A stretch of 36,628 nt of DNA, from NCBI GenBank assembly GCA_000434935.1, contig FR882163.1:1-36628 (forward strand). Direction: 5' to 3'. Shown here in pieces: positions 1 through 8,026 of the stretch; the first letter of the stretch is position 1; each line of letters begins with the position of its first letter. Source of the stretch: Bacteroides sp. CAG:709. Its GTDB lineage: Bacteria > Bacteroidota > Bacteroidia > Bacteroidales > UBA932. Below the pieces are notes generated by a model, which was not told the origin of the DNA, did no database searches, and saw only the letters and a list, made by a program, of their open reading frames with translations. The position numbers were made by a program, and so were the translations under genes.

Positions 1-4
1 CTAA

Positions 5-27
5 ACACAGGGTTTTCCCCCTGACCC
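5..27. repeat. 23-bp repeat copy at window edge
   Basis: A 23-bp stretch with core GGGTTTTCCCCCTGACCC is identical to 24951-24973, and the 18-bp core also occurs at 24928-24945. It contains the imperfect inverted repeat CAGGG/CCCTG. The SusC-like reading frame begins directly after it and stays open back through it to the window edge. The repeat may mark a contig end or a recombination joint; the upstream side is not visible. Confidence 0.75.
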
Positions 28-32
28 GAACA

Positions 33-3000
33 GTGGCGGACATCAAGGCCAATCCGCTGCAGGGAGTCGCTGTCTTAGTGAAAGGCACCACTATCGGTGT
101 GGAGACAGACGCATCCGGAAGGTATAGTTTGACTTTCGCTGTCGGTGCAGAAGGCTCCGTCCTGGAATTCTCATCCATCGGCTACAAGCTGGTAGAGAAA
201 ACCTGTACGAAAAGCCAGATATTGAACATCACACTGGAAGAGGATGTCCATTTCATCTCTACCGTGGTCGTTACCGGTTTCGCGAACATCAAGCAGGAGT
301 CCTTCACCGGAAACTCCGTGACCATCAAGAACGATGAGTTGATGAAGGCTTCCAAGACCAATGTCCTCAAGGCCATACAGACTTTCGATCCTTCATTCAG
401 AATAGTGGACAACAACCTCATGGGTTCCAACCCTAATGCAGTTCCGGAGATGTATATCCGAGGACAATCCGGCATGGGTAATTTCGACAAGCTCGATGCA
501 AGCGACCTTTCAAAGTCCAACCTGAAAGACAATCCGAACCTGCCGACCTTCATTATGGACGGATTCGAGATCAGCGCTACTACCCTTTATGACTTCGACC
601 CGAACCGTATCGAGTCCATCACCATCCTCAAAGATGCTGCCGCTACAGCCATTTATGGTTCCAGGGCAGCCAACGGCGTGGTAGTCATCACCACAGTTAC
701 TCCTAAACCAGGTAAACTGAATGTCTCATATAACTTTACAGGTTCCGTAACAGCTCCTGACCTGAGCGACTACAATCTGCTCAATGCCGCTGAAAAACTG
801 GAACTTGAGAGAATGGTAGGTTTCTATGACGTAGCCACCGGTGATGGTTACACCAGCGAATACACATTGAAGAAAGAGTATTACGAGAAACTTGCAAATG
901 TGAAAGAAGGCGTGAACACTTACTGGATGGCGAAGCCGCTCAGGACAGTATTCAACCACAACCACAGTTTGTATATCGACGGCGGAAGCAACTCTCTCCG
1001 TTTCGGAATCGACATGAAGTATTCCAACCAGGATGGTGTGATGAAAGGTTCCAAGAGAGACAACATCGGTGCAGGAGCCTATATCCAGTACAACTACAAG
1101 TCTGTGAATATCAAGAACTATTTCTCATATACACAGACCAATTCCGCTGATTCTCCATACGGAAGCTTCTCCAAGTTCACTTCACAGCTTCCTTACGACA
1201 AATTCGCGGATGAGAACGGAAAGGTTCTCCAGACCCTGCGCTATTGGGGTTCCGGCACAGCCAGCAACAAGGAAAACCCTATGTACGAGGCGACATTGCA
1301 CAACTTCCAGAAGCAGAAGAGAGAGGAACTCATGAACAACTTGTCCGTAAACTGGCATATCATTCCTTCACTGCTCTTCAAGGGACAGCTGAGCTTGACC
1401 AAGACAATCAGCAAGTCGGATACTTTCTACGACCCGCTTTCGAAGCAGTCCGGAAACATCTTCCCTCTTTCCAGCAGCAATATCTCTTCAGGTACATATA
1501 ACATCAACAACAACGACGGCTATACGGTAGACCTGTCCACCACATTGTCTTACAACACAAGGTTGGGCAAGCACGCGATCAACGCACTCGCCGGATTCAA
1601 CCTCAGGGAAGACAATTCGACATCCAACTATCTGACATACGTCGGATTCCCGTCAGGTATCCTGTCTTCACCGATGTACGCCAAGGAAGTATATCAGAAA
1701 GGAACATTCTATGAAGATACCAAGAGAATGCTCGGCGTGCTCGCATCTGTAAACTACGCTTACGACGACACATACCTCCTCGACGCTTCTTTCCGTCTTG
1801 ACGGTTCTTCCGCATTCGGAACAGATCAGAGATTCGCTCCGTTCTGGTCAGGCGGTCTGGGTATCAATATCCACAAATACGGATTCATGGAGGATGTCAG
1901 CTGGATCAACCGCTTGAAACTCAGAGGTTCTTTCGGTCAGACAGGTAAAGCCAACTTCCCTGCATACGATGCAAGGTCTTCTTACGTCATTCTTTCGGAC
2001 GAATGGTATAAGACAGGTTATGGTGCAGTTCTCCAGGCGCTCGGCAACTCCCAGCTCAAATGGGAAACCACCAACACTACAGATGTCGGCCTGGAATTGG
2101 GCTTGTGGGATGACCTCGTATATGCAAGAGGTTCTTACTACAACAAGAGAACCGTGGACCTGATTACTTCAGTGACACTTCCGTCATCTGCCGGCTTCAC
2201 ATCTTATAAGGACAATGTGGGTGAAATCTCCAACAAGGGATTCGAATTGGATTTCAGAATCAATCCTGTCAGGACCAGAGACTGGAACCTCGTCATGAAC
2301 CTCAACCTGGCTCACAACAAGAACCGCATCGAGAAGATTTCCAACTCAATGAAGGCTTACAACGAGAAAGTCATCGCCATGTACCGTCAGAATCTGGCAT
2401 ACAACGATCCTGACAAGGCTATGCAGACAATGCCGTTCCTTCAGTATGTGGAGGGAGGTTCATTGAACTCCATCTATGGCGTAAGGTCATTGGGCATCAA
2501 CCCTGTGGACGGAGAAGAGGTTTTCCTGAGCCGCACAGGCAACATTGTGAACAAATGGGATGCTTCCGACCAGGTCGTACTCGGCACTACCGAGCCTAAG
2601 GCACAGGGTTCTTTCGGATTCAACCTCACTTACAAGCAGTTCAGCCTCTATGCTTCCTTCATGTACGAGTTCGGAGCCCAGAGATACAACCAGACTCTTG
2701 TCGACAAGGTGGAGAATGTGAACGTATATGCATCCAACGTAGACAGAAGAGTTATGGAAGACAGATGGATGAAACCTGGCGATGTTGCGAAATACAAGAA
2801 AATCTCTACCGACAGGTCTATCACCAACTTCACGAAACCGACATCTCGTTTCGTGCAGGACTACAACGCACTTTCATTGAGTTCTGTCGAATTGGCATAC
2901 GAAATGCCTAGAGACCTCTTGAAAAGAATACATTTCAGTACGATGAGATTTACAGTAGGTATGAATGACATATTCCACCTTCAGACAATCAAGATGGAGA

Positions 3001-3059
3001 GAGGTCTTTCTTATCCTTACGCGAGAACCGTGAATTTCTCTGTCAAGTTTACATTATAA
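33..3059 (+). CDS. SusC/RagA-family TonB-dependent outer-membrane transporter, N-terminus missing
   Basis: This is a large outer-membrane beta-barrel that, with its SusD partner, imports oligosaccharides or peptides using TonB energy. The first 70 residues match the carboxypeptidase-regulatory-like domain (NPLQGVAVLVKGTT, then DASGRYSL). A plug follows (VVVTGF near residue 80, RGQSG near 143, LKDAAATAIYGSRAANGVV near 200), then the barrel to the terminal FSVKFTL. A complete SusC has a signal peptide of about 20-30 residues plus the start of the regulatory domain. Here the recognisable sequence starts at GTG 33 inside that domain, directly after a short repeat, with no signal peptide. The frame is open to position 3, so an upstream exon-like part outside the window cannot be excluded. 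As seen, it is a 5'-truncated gene or an assembly joint. The SusD gene follows after 3 bases. Confidence 0.93.
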   Translation: MADIKANPLQGVAVLVKGTTIGVETDASGRYSLTFAVGAEGSVLEFSSIGYKLVEKTCTKSQILNITLEEDVHFISTVVVTGFANIKQESFTGNSVTIKNDELMKASKTNVLKAIQTFDPSFRIVDNNLMGSNPNAVPEMYIRGQSGMGNFDKLDASDLSKSNLKDNPNLPTFIMDGFEISATTLYDFDPNRIESITILKDAAATAIYGSRAANGVVVITTVTPKPGKLNVSYNFTGSVTAPDLSDYNLLNAAEKLELERMVGFYDVATGDGYTSEYTLKKEYYEKLANVKEGVNTYWMAKPLRTVFNHNHSLYIDGGSNSLRFGIDMKYSNQDGVMKGSKRDNIGAGAYIQYNYKSVNIKNYFSYTQTNSADSPYGSFSKFTSQLPYDKFADENGKVLQTLRYWGSGTASNKENPMYEATLHNFQKQKREELMNNLSVNWHIIPSLLFKGQLSLTKTISKSDTFYDPLSKQSGNIFPLSSSNISSGTYNINNNDGYTVDLSTTLSYNTRLGKHAINALAGFNLREDNSTSNYLTYVGFPSGILSSPMYAKEVYQKGTFYEDTKRMLGVLASVNYAYDDTYLLDASFRLDGSSAFGTDQRFAPFWSGGLGINIHKYGFMEDVSWINRLKLRGSFGQTGKANFPAYDARSSYVILSDEWYKTGYGAVLQALGNSQLKWETTNTTDVGLELGLWDDLVYARGSYYNKRTVDLITSVTLPSSAGFTSYKDNVGEISNKGFELDFRINPVRTRDWNLVMNLNLAHNKNRIEKISNSMKAYNEKVIAMYRQNLAYNDPDKAMQTMPFLQYVEGGSLNSIYGVRSLGINPVDGEEVFLSRTGNIVNKWDASDQVVLGTTEPKAQGSFGFNLTYKQFSLYASFMYEFGAQRYNQTLVDKVENVNVYASNVDRRVMEDRWMKPGDVAKYKKISTDRSITNFTKPTSRFVQDYNALSLSSVELAYEMPRDLLKRIHFSTMRFTVGMNDIFHLQTIKMERGLSYPYARTVNFSVKFTL

Positions 3060-3062
3060 AAT

Positions 3063-4586
3063 ATGAATCCAATGAAGAAAATATATAGCATATTCGCTGT
3101 ACTGGCCCTGATGTCAACTTCATGCTCGTGGTTGGACATCACACCTGCGGACACTGTCGTAGAGGAAGAACTTTTCTCCGAAGCTGAAGGTTTCCACAAC
3201 GCCATAAACGGCCTTTACAACTCAATGAGCGATTCCGAACTTTACGGAAGGGAATTGTCCTACGGCTTCGTAGAAGTTTTGTCCCAAAATTATGTGGACG
3301 GAGCAAAATCCGGCGTATATATCAAAGGCTTGTCAAATTACTCGGATTACTATCCGCTGCTGAAGTATGACTACACCAAAGAAAAGGTACAGAACAAAAT
3401 CGAGAGCATTTGGAAAAAGGCCTATTTCACAATCGCCAACGCCAACAATATCATCAAGAATATCGACAACCTGACTCCCGGAGACTTCGAATACGGCCAG
3501 GAAGAGATGAATCTTATCAAAGGCGAGGCACTGGCAGTAAGGGCTTTGTTGCACTTCGACATGTTGAGACTTTTCGCTCCGGCACCGGCCGTAGCTGACG
3601 ACAAGCCATACATTCCATACTTGGAGACCTTCCCTTATTATGGAGGTCAGGCAAATGAGAGCGTGGAGAACATCTTGACCAAGGTTGCAAGAGATTTGAC
3701 AGAAGCGAAAGCCCTTATAACGACATTCGACACGCTCGACAAGACCAGACGCGCCAAGTTGAGCAGTTTCAGCAGGTTCCAGCTAGCCACAGGAGGAACC
3801 AATGCAGGAGCCTTCTACGAGTACAGAGGCTACAGAATCAACATAATGGCTGTTACCGGCCTGTTGGCAAGGGTCTACAGCTACTGGGGCAAGTATGACA
3901 AGGCATTCGAACTGGCTAATGAAGCAGCAGATTTCGTTTACGACGAGACAGAGAATTACAAAGCCCTGTCATATTCATCCGGTGTCCAGATGAAAAATGA
4001 CAGAAAGTTCTCATCCGACCTCATGTTCTGTCTGTCAGATATCAACATGACCGAGAACTATGAGGTACACGCTACCGCTTCCTCAAATGATTACTTCAAC
4101 CTGGACGCTAAGGTGGTTCAGTTCGAAGGTACACCTGAAGCGGACGCCGGAGACAACCGGTTGGTGTATCTTATGACGAAAAACACCAGGTTCGGTCAGA
4201 CCGGATATGCGCCATTGAAATACATCAAACTGGATAACGGCAATGATAGAGCCAAAATGGTCGCAGACATGTTGCCGATTATACGTCTCAGCGAAATGCA
4301 CTTCATCATGGCAGAAGCCAAAGCTAATGAAGGCAATTTCAGCGAAACAGATGGGGCTAATTATTACCTGAATCTCATAAGAGAAGGAAGGAACTGCAAA
4401 AAGATGAATTTGGGAATCACTGACATGGAATCTTTCAAGAAGCAATTGTTCATGGAAGTCCGCAAAGAGTATTGCAATGAAGGCCACACCTTCTATTATT
4501 TCAAGAAATACAATACCCTCCTCACCACCAAGATGATCCCTGAAAATTTCATTATTCCGATTCCACAATCAGAAAAAATCAATTAA
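3063..4586 (+). CDS. SusD/RagB-family surface lipoprotein
   Basis: This is the substrate-capturing lid lipoprotein of a SusCD pair, anchored on the outer membrane over its SusC. A short hydrophobic signal ends in LMSTSC, a lipobox, giving a lipidated Cys near residue 21. Family marks include LDITPADTVVEEELF, the helical TPR-like segment with KGEALAVRALLHFDMLRLF near residue 165, and near the C-terminus RLSEMHFIMAEAKAN followed by IREGRN and EVRKEY. Its 507 residues are normal for the family. Starts at 3063 or 3072 (second ATG, MKK) are both possible; the latter gives a more typical signal. It is co-transcribed with the SusC 3 bases upstream. The DUF4843/PKD neighbours resemble loci of unknown, possibly peptide, substrate; no glycoside hydrolase is nearby. 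Confidence 0.95.
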   Translation: MNPMKKIYSIFAVLALMSTSCSWLDITPADTVVEEELFSEAEGFHNAINGLYNSMSDSELYGRELSYGFVEVLSQNYVDGAKSGVYIKGLSNYSDYYPLLKYDYTKEKVQNKIESIWKKAYFTIANANNIIKNIDNLTPGDFEYGQEEMNLIKGEALAVRALLHFDMLRLFAPAPAVADDKPYIPYLETFPYYGGQANESVENILTKVARDLTEAKALITTFDTLDKTRRAKLSSFSRFQLATGGTNAGAFYEYRGYRINIMAVTGLLARVYSYWGKYDKAFELANEAADFVYDETENYKALSYSSGVQMKNDRKFSSDLMFCLSDINMTENYEVHATASSNDYFNLDAKVVQFEGTPEADAGDNRLVYLMTKNTRFGQTGYAPLKYIKLDNGNDRAKMVADMLPIIRLSEMHFIMAEAKANEGNFSETDGANYYLNLIREGRNCKKMNLGITDMESFKKQLFMEVRKEYCNEGHTFYYFKKYNTLLTTKMIPENFIIPIPQSEKIN

Positions 4587-4596
4587 ACTTGCTACT

Positions 4597-5331
4597 ATGA
4601 ACAGAACAAAATTTTCAATGATAATATCTCTGGCGGCTGCTGCTTTCGCAATTGCACAAAGCTGCGCCAAACAGGAAGTGGAAGTATTCTCGGGTTCTGA
4701 AAGATATGTCTATTTCAAGCGCTATATCAAAGACAAAGAAGGCAAGAGCGTGAGAGTAGATACCTCAATGATGTCATTTTCACATTACTATGGAGTAACC
4801 GAGTTTACGCAGGACTATTATTTGGGACTTGTCGGACAAGTACCGGAGAAAGACCTTACATATGAAGTACAGATAGTCGAAGACGGAACAACTGCTACAC
4901 CGGACCAGTATTCTTTGCCTGAAAAGTTCGTATTCAGGAAAGGACAGTTGGAGGAGGTCTTTCCGATTAAAGTATACAAGAACAAAATTAAGGAAGGAGA
5001 CGAAAAGGTCCTCAAGTTGCGCTTGGTGGACAGCCATGACTTGAAAGTCGCATTCAACAATCCGACGGACTCATATACTGATATCCAGTTCCGGTTCAAC
5101 AACAAAATATCGAAACCTCTTTGGTGGGACAATACCATAACGGGTGCTTTCTTCGGAGCGTATTCCTATAAAAAATATGAAACGATAATCAAAGCCAATC
5201 CTGGCTTCACCACAATCGAAGGATTGTCAAGTGCCGAAATCAGGATGGTTGCCCTCAACGCCAAGGATTATATCGAGAAGAACGGTATCACAGAGGATGA
5301 CGGACAGGTAATGGATATTCCTATATATTAA
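4597..5331 (+). CDS. DUF4843 domain lipoprotein
   Basis: This is a 244-residue lipoprotein with signal MNRTKFSMIISLAAAAF and a Cys in AQSCAKQE. After it come YFKRYIKD, a beta-rich middle with VQIVEDGTTATPDQY and FPIKVYKN, and KPLWWDN near residue 180. This is the pattern of DUF4843 proteins, which almost always sit behind a SusD gene. Their role is not established; they are thought to be accessory surface lipoproteins of the SusCD complex. The gene begins 10 bases after the susD stop and is followed by the PKD-like gene, so it lies in the same operon. Confidence 0.85.
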   Translation: MNRTKFSMIISLAAAAFAIAQSCAKQEVEVFSGSERYVYFKRYIKDKEGKSVRVDTSMMSFSHYYGVTEFTQDYYLGLVGQVPEKDLTYEVQIVEDGTTATPDQYSLPEKFVFRKGQLEEVFPIKVYKNKIKEGDEKVLKLRLVDSHDLKVAFNNPTDSYTDIQFRFNNKISKPLWWDNTITGAFFGAYSYKKYETIIKANPGFTTIEGLSSAEIRMVALNAKDYIEKNGITEDDGQVMDIPIY

Positions 5332-5353
5332 TCACTAAAGTTTTGCAGACGGT

Positions 5354-6967
5354 ATGAAAAAAATCAATATAATCTGTCTATTCCTTTCCGTGGCTATGGC
5401 TTCAGGCTGCTACAAGGACACCGGAAATTACGATTATACAGATATCAACAGAGTCGAAATCAAATTCGAAAAGAGTTTTTACAATGTCACTCAAGGAGAC
5501 GTCCTGGAATTGACGCCTACATATCCGGATTTCGTGACGAACAATGCAGGCAATTATGAATTCAAATGGCTCCTGAATGATGAGACCAAGCCGGAGTGGA
5601 ACACCATGACCTTCAAAAGCCAGATGAACGAAGCCATGGACCGCAATGATTTGGTCATTGAAGTGAAAGACAAGAAAACAGATGTTGTCTATATGAACAA
5701 GACTTCAGTGACCGTAACGGGAGTGTATACGAACGACGACTCATGGATGATATTGTCCGACGACGGAGGCAAGTCCAAACTGTCGTTCTTGTCCGTAACT
5801 GAACTTGTAGACCAGGATTCCGACAAGCAGCCGGAAGGCAGCGACCAGTATTACTACGAAAAAGAGCGTTTCATTCCAAATGTCTTCACAGGTGAACTGG
5901 GAAGCGGCCCAATAGCTCTCCAGGAGCATTGGAGGGAAGGTGTTGACTGGGGTGAAAACGTCATAGGCAATATATGTGTGTTCCAGAAAAGCGGTGCCGT
6001 GGATCTGGAAGGAACCGGATTCACTAAAGAGATAGACATGAAAGATGCTTTCATGGGAAAGAACTATCCTGCTGCCAATACGGTTCTTTATCCCGGATCA
6101 TTCCTCCAATTTACCGACGTGGTTTGCGACCAGGACGGCAAATTGTACTCAAGGCTGAAACTTTCCTCTTCTGTCTATAATTCAGAATATTTCCTTCCGG
6201 TGCCATTGAAAGTCAGAGAAGAAAAAGAAGCTCTGGAACAGTGCCGGGTTTGCCGAGGCTATTATGCCCCTAACCGTATCGGCCATCAGGTAGTATACGA
6301 TGGAAAGAACAAGAGACTTCTTTACCTTAAAGACGGCAGCGACGACTATTACACACCGACCGAAGGAGCAGCTTGTATAGTTCCTATAACGGTACCTGAA
6401 GATTTAAATACTGGGGACATCGTTCCACTCAATGATCACAGCGGATATGACTTGCTTCACATAAGCCAATGTGGATCTACAGGAGCAGGCTCAAGTTCCT
6501 ACTATGGATTCTTCGAAGTTCTTAAAAAGATTGAAGACAATAAATTGTACATACAGAAATTTGACCTGACAAAAAAATGGACTGACGATATTCCGGGAAT
6601 AACGTCCATCAAAAAGTTTAAACTTTCAGGGCTGCCTGAAACTCCGTCCGTATGCGCATTCCCGACATATAGCCCTACTGAATATGCTTTCTTCGCAGTC
6701 GGTCAGGACCTTTACATGCTGGATCTCGTAAACAAGTCCGGAGCTGAACTTTATTATCACTTCGACAGTAAGATTACAGCTATGGATTACGGATCCGGTA
6801 GAAATGTGCATTTGGCAGTGGGACTGGAGGACGGAAGTTTCTTCGTTCTGGGCGCAGTTGCTGCAAAGAACATCAAGGATGAGCACAAACTTATCTATCG
6901 GTCACCTGAGAAAGTCGGTAAGATTGTGGACATCAAATTCAAGAACAACAACATGTGGAACTACTAA
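5354..6967 (+). CDS. PKD-like family lipoprotein of SusCD locus
   Basis: This is a 537-residue lipoprotein with signal MKKINIICLFLSVAMASGC. The mature start CYKDTGNYDYTDIN is typical of the Bacteroidota PKD-like lipoproteins found next to DUF4843 genes. A PKD-like beta-sandwich covers about residues 30-125 (YPDFVTNNAGNYEFKWLLND). The remainder shows repeated blade-like strands (SWMILSDDGGKSKLSFL, VVYDGKNKRLLYLKDG, ILSG-type turns), suggesting a beta-propeller-like body. It is the last gene of the SusCD operon, and a hairpin follows the stop. It is probably surface-exposed and substrate-binding, but no ligand can be named from sequence. Confidence 0.82.
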   Translation: MKKINIICLFLSVAMASGCYKDTGNYDYTDINRVEIKFEKSFYNVTQGDVLELTPTYPDFVTNNAGNYEFKWLLNDETKPEWNTMTFKSQMNEAMDRNDLVIEVKDKKTDVVYMNKTSVTVTGVYTNDDSWMILSDDGGKSKLSFLSVTELVDQDSDKQPEGSDQYYYEKERFIPNVFTGELGSGPIALQEHWREGVDWGENVIGNICVFQKSGAVDLEGTGFTKEIDMKDAFMGKNYPAANTVLYPGSFLQFTDVVCDQDGKLYSRLKLSSSVYNSEYFLPVPLKVREEKEALEQCRVCRGYYAPNRIGHQVVYDGKNKRLLYLKDGSDDYYTPTEGAACIVPITVPEDLNTGDIVPLNDHSGYDLLHISQCGSTGAGSSSYYGFFEVLKKIEDNKLYIQKFDLTKKWTDDIPGITSIKKFKLSGLPETPSVCAFPTYSPTEYAFFAVGQDLYMLDLVNKSGAELYYHFDSKITAMDYGSGRNVHLAVGLEDGSFFVLGAVAAKNIKDEHKLIYRSPEKVGKIVDIKFKNNNMWNY

Positions 6968-6988
6968 CGTTCTGCATCTCGAAGACAA

Positions 6989-7009
6989 GGGAGGCTTTAT
7001 TAGTCTCCC
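6989..7009 (+). terminator. Hairpin after SusCD operon
   Basis: GGGAGGCT (6989-6996) pairs with AGTCTCCC (7002-7009) through one G-U wobble around the loop TTATT. The following TCTTCTG is only moderately T-rich, so termination may be partial and some readthrough into the ABC genes is possible. Confidence 0.5.
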
Positions 7010-7075
7010 TCTTCTGCTGTCTTGAAGAGGGCAATAACAGGATAGAAACTCAAAAATAATAACTAACAACAGTAT

Positions 7076-8026
7076 ATGGAAAAATCAATAGTTTCCGTAA
7101 AGAACTTATCACACCGGTACAGCGTCCAATGGGCTGTAAAGGATGTAAGTTTCGAAATAAATGAGAAAGGGGTGACGGGGCTTCTCGGATCGAACGGTGC
7201 GGGAAAATCCACCACCATGAACATCATCTGCGGTGTTCTGAACCAGACGCAGGGAGATGTTTTCATCAATGGCGTAAATCTCCGCGAAAATCCGGTAGAA
7301 GCCAAGAAAAACATAGGCTTTCTGCCTCAGCAACCGCCTCTTTATACAGACCTGACAGTAGGTGAATACCTCAGGCATGCGGCTTTCCTCAGACTGGTAG
7401 AGCCTGACAAGGTCGACGAGGCTGTAGACTTGGCATTGGAAAAATGCTCCATTACTCATTTCAGAGACAGATTGATAAAAAATCTTTCCGGAGGTTACCA
7501 GCAGAGGGTCGGCATTGCCCAGGCCATCGTCCATAATCCCCAGTTCGTCGTACTGGACGAGCCTACCAACGGATTGGACCCTAACCAGATCGTGGATATC
7601 CGTAATCTTATCAGGGACATTGCAAAGCATCATGCAGTCCTGCTGTCCACCCACATCCTTTCGGAAGTTCAGGCCATCTGCGACAACATCTACATGATCG
7701 AAAGCGGAAAACTTGTATTCTCCGGCACAATGGAAGAATTCGACAACTACGTCGCCCCTGAAAGCTTCATCGTGGAATTCGCAAACTCCCCTTCCAAGGA
7801 AGTTCTGGAAAACCTTACCGAGAACAACGGTATCGAAGCACTGGAAGACGGCAGCTACAGGATATTCCTGAAAGATGATATCTCCATTACTGAAAAATAT
7901 ATCCAGGAGAGTGTAAAGCAGAATTGGAATCTGAAAAATATTTATGTGGAAAGGGCTTCATTGAGCGAGATTTTCGCACAGCTGTCCGGTAAAGCAAAAA
8001 ATAAGCAGTATGAGAAAGTTCAATAA
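7076..8026 (+). CDS. ABC transporter ATP-binding protein, GldA-like (copy 1)
   Basis: This cytoplasmic ATPase powers the membrane protein encoded by the next gene. Walker A GSNGAGKST is at residues 38-46, a Q-loop lies in FLPQQPP, the signature LSGGYQQRVGIAQA is near 136, Walker B VVLDEPTNGLDPNQ near 158, and the H-loop STHIL near 192. The roughly 90-residue C-terminal extension is typical of ABC-2/GldA-type ATPases. It resembles GldA, the ATPase of the gliding-associated GldAFG transporter, but homologues are common in non-gliding gut Bacteroidota, so gliding is not implied. The 3' end overlaps the next gene by 17 bases, indicating translational coupling. It is strongly similar to the ATPase at 10332. 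Confidence 0.95.
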   Translation: MEKSIVSVKNLSHRYSVQWAVKDVSFEINEKGVTGLLGSNGAGKSTTMNIICGVLNQTQGDVFINGVNLRENPVEAKKNIGFLPQQPPLYTDLTVGEYLRHAAFLRLVEPDKVDEAVDLALEKCSITHFRDRLIKNLSGGYQQRVGIAQAIVHNPQFVVLDEPTNGLDPNQIVDIRNLIRDIAKHHAVLLSTHILSEVQAICDNIYMIESGKLVFSGTMEEFDNYVAPESFIVEFANSPSKEVLENLTENNGIEALEDGSYRIFLKDDISITEKYIQESVKQNWNLKNIYVERASLSEIFAQLSGKAKNKQYEKVQ

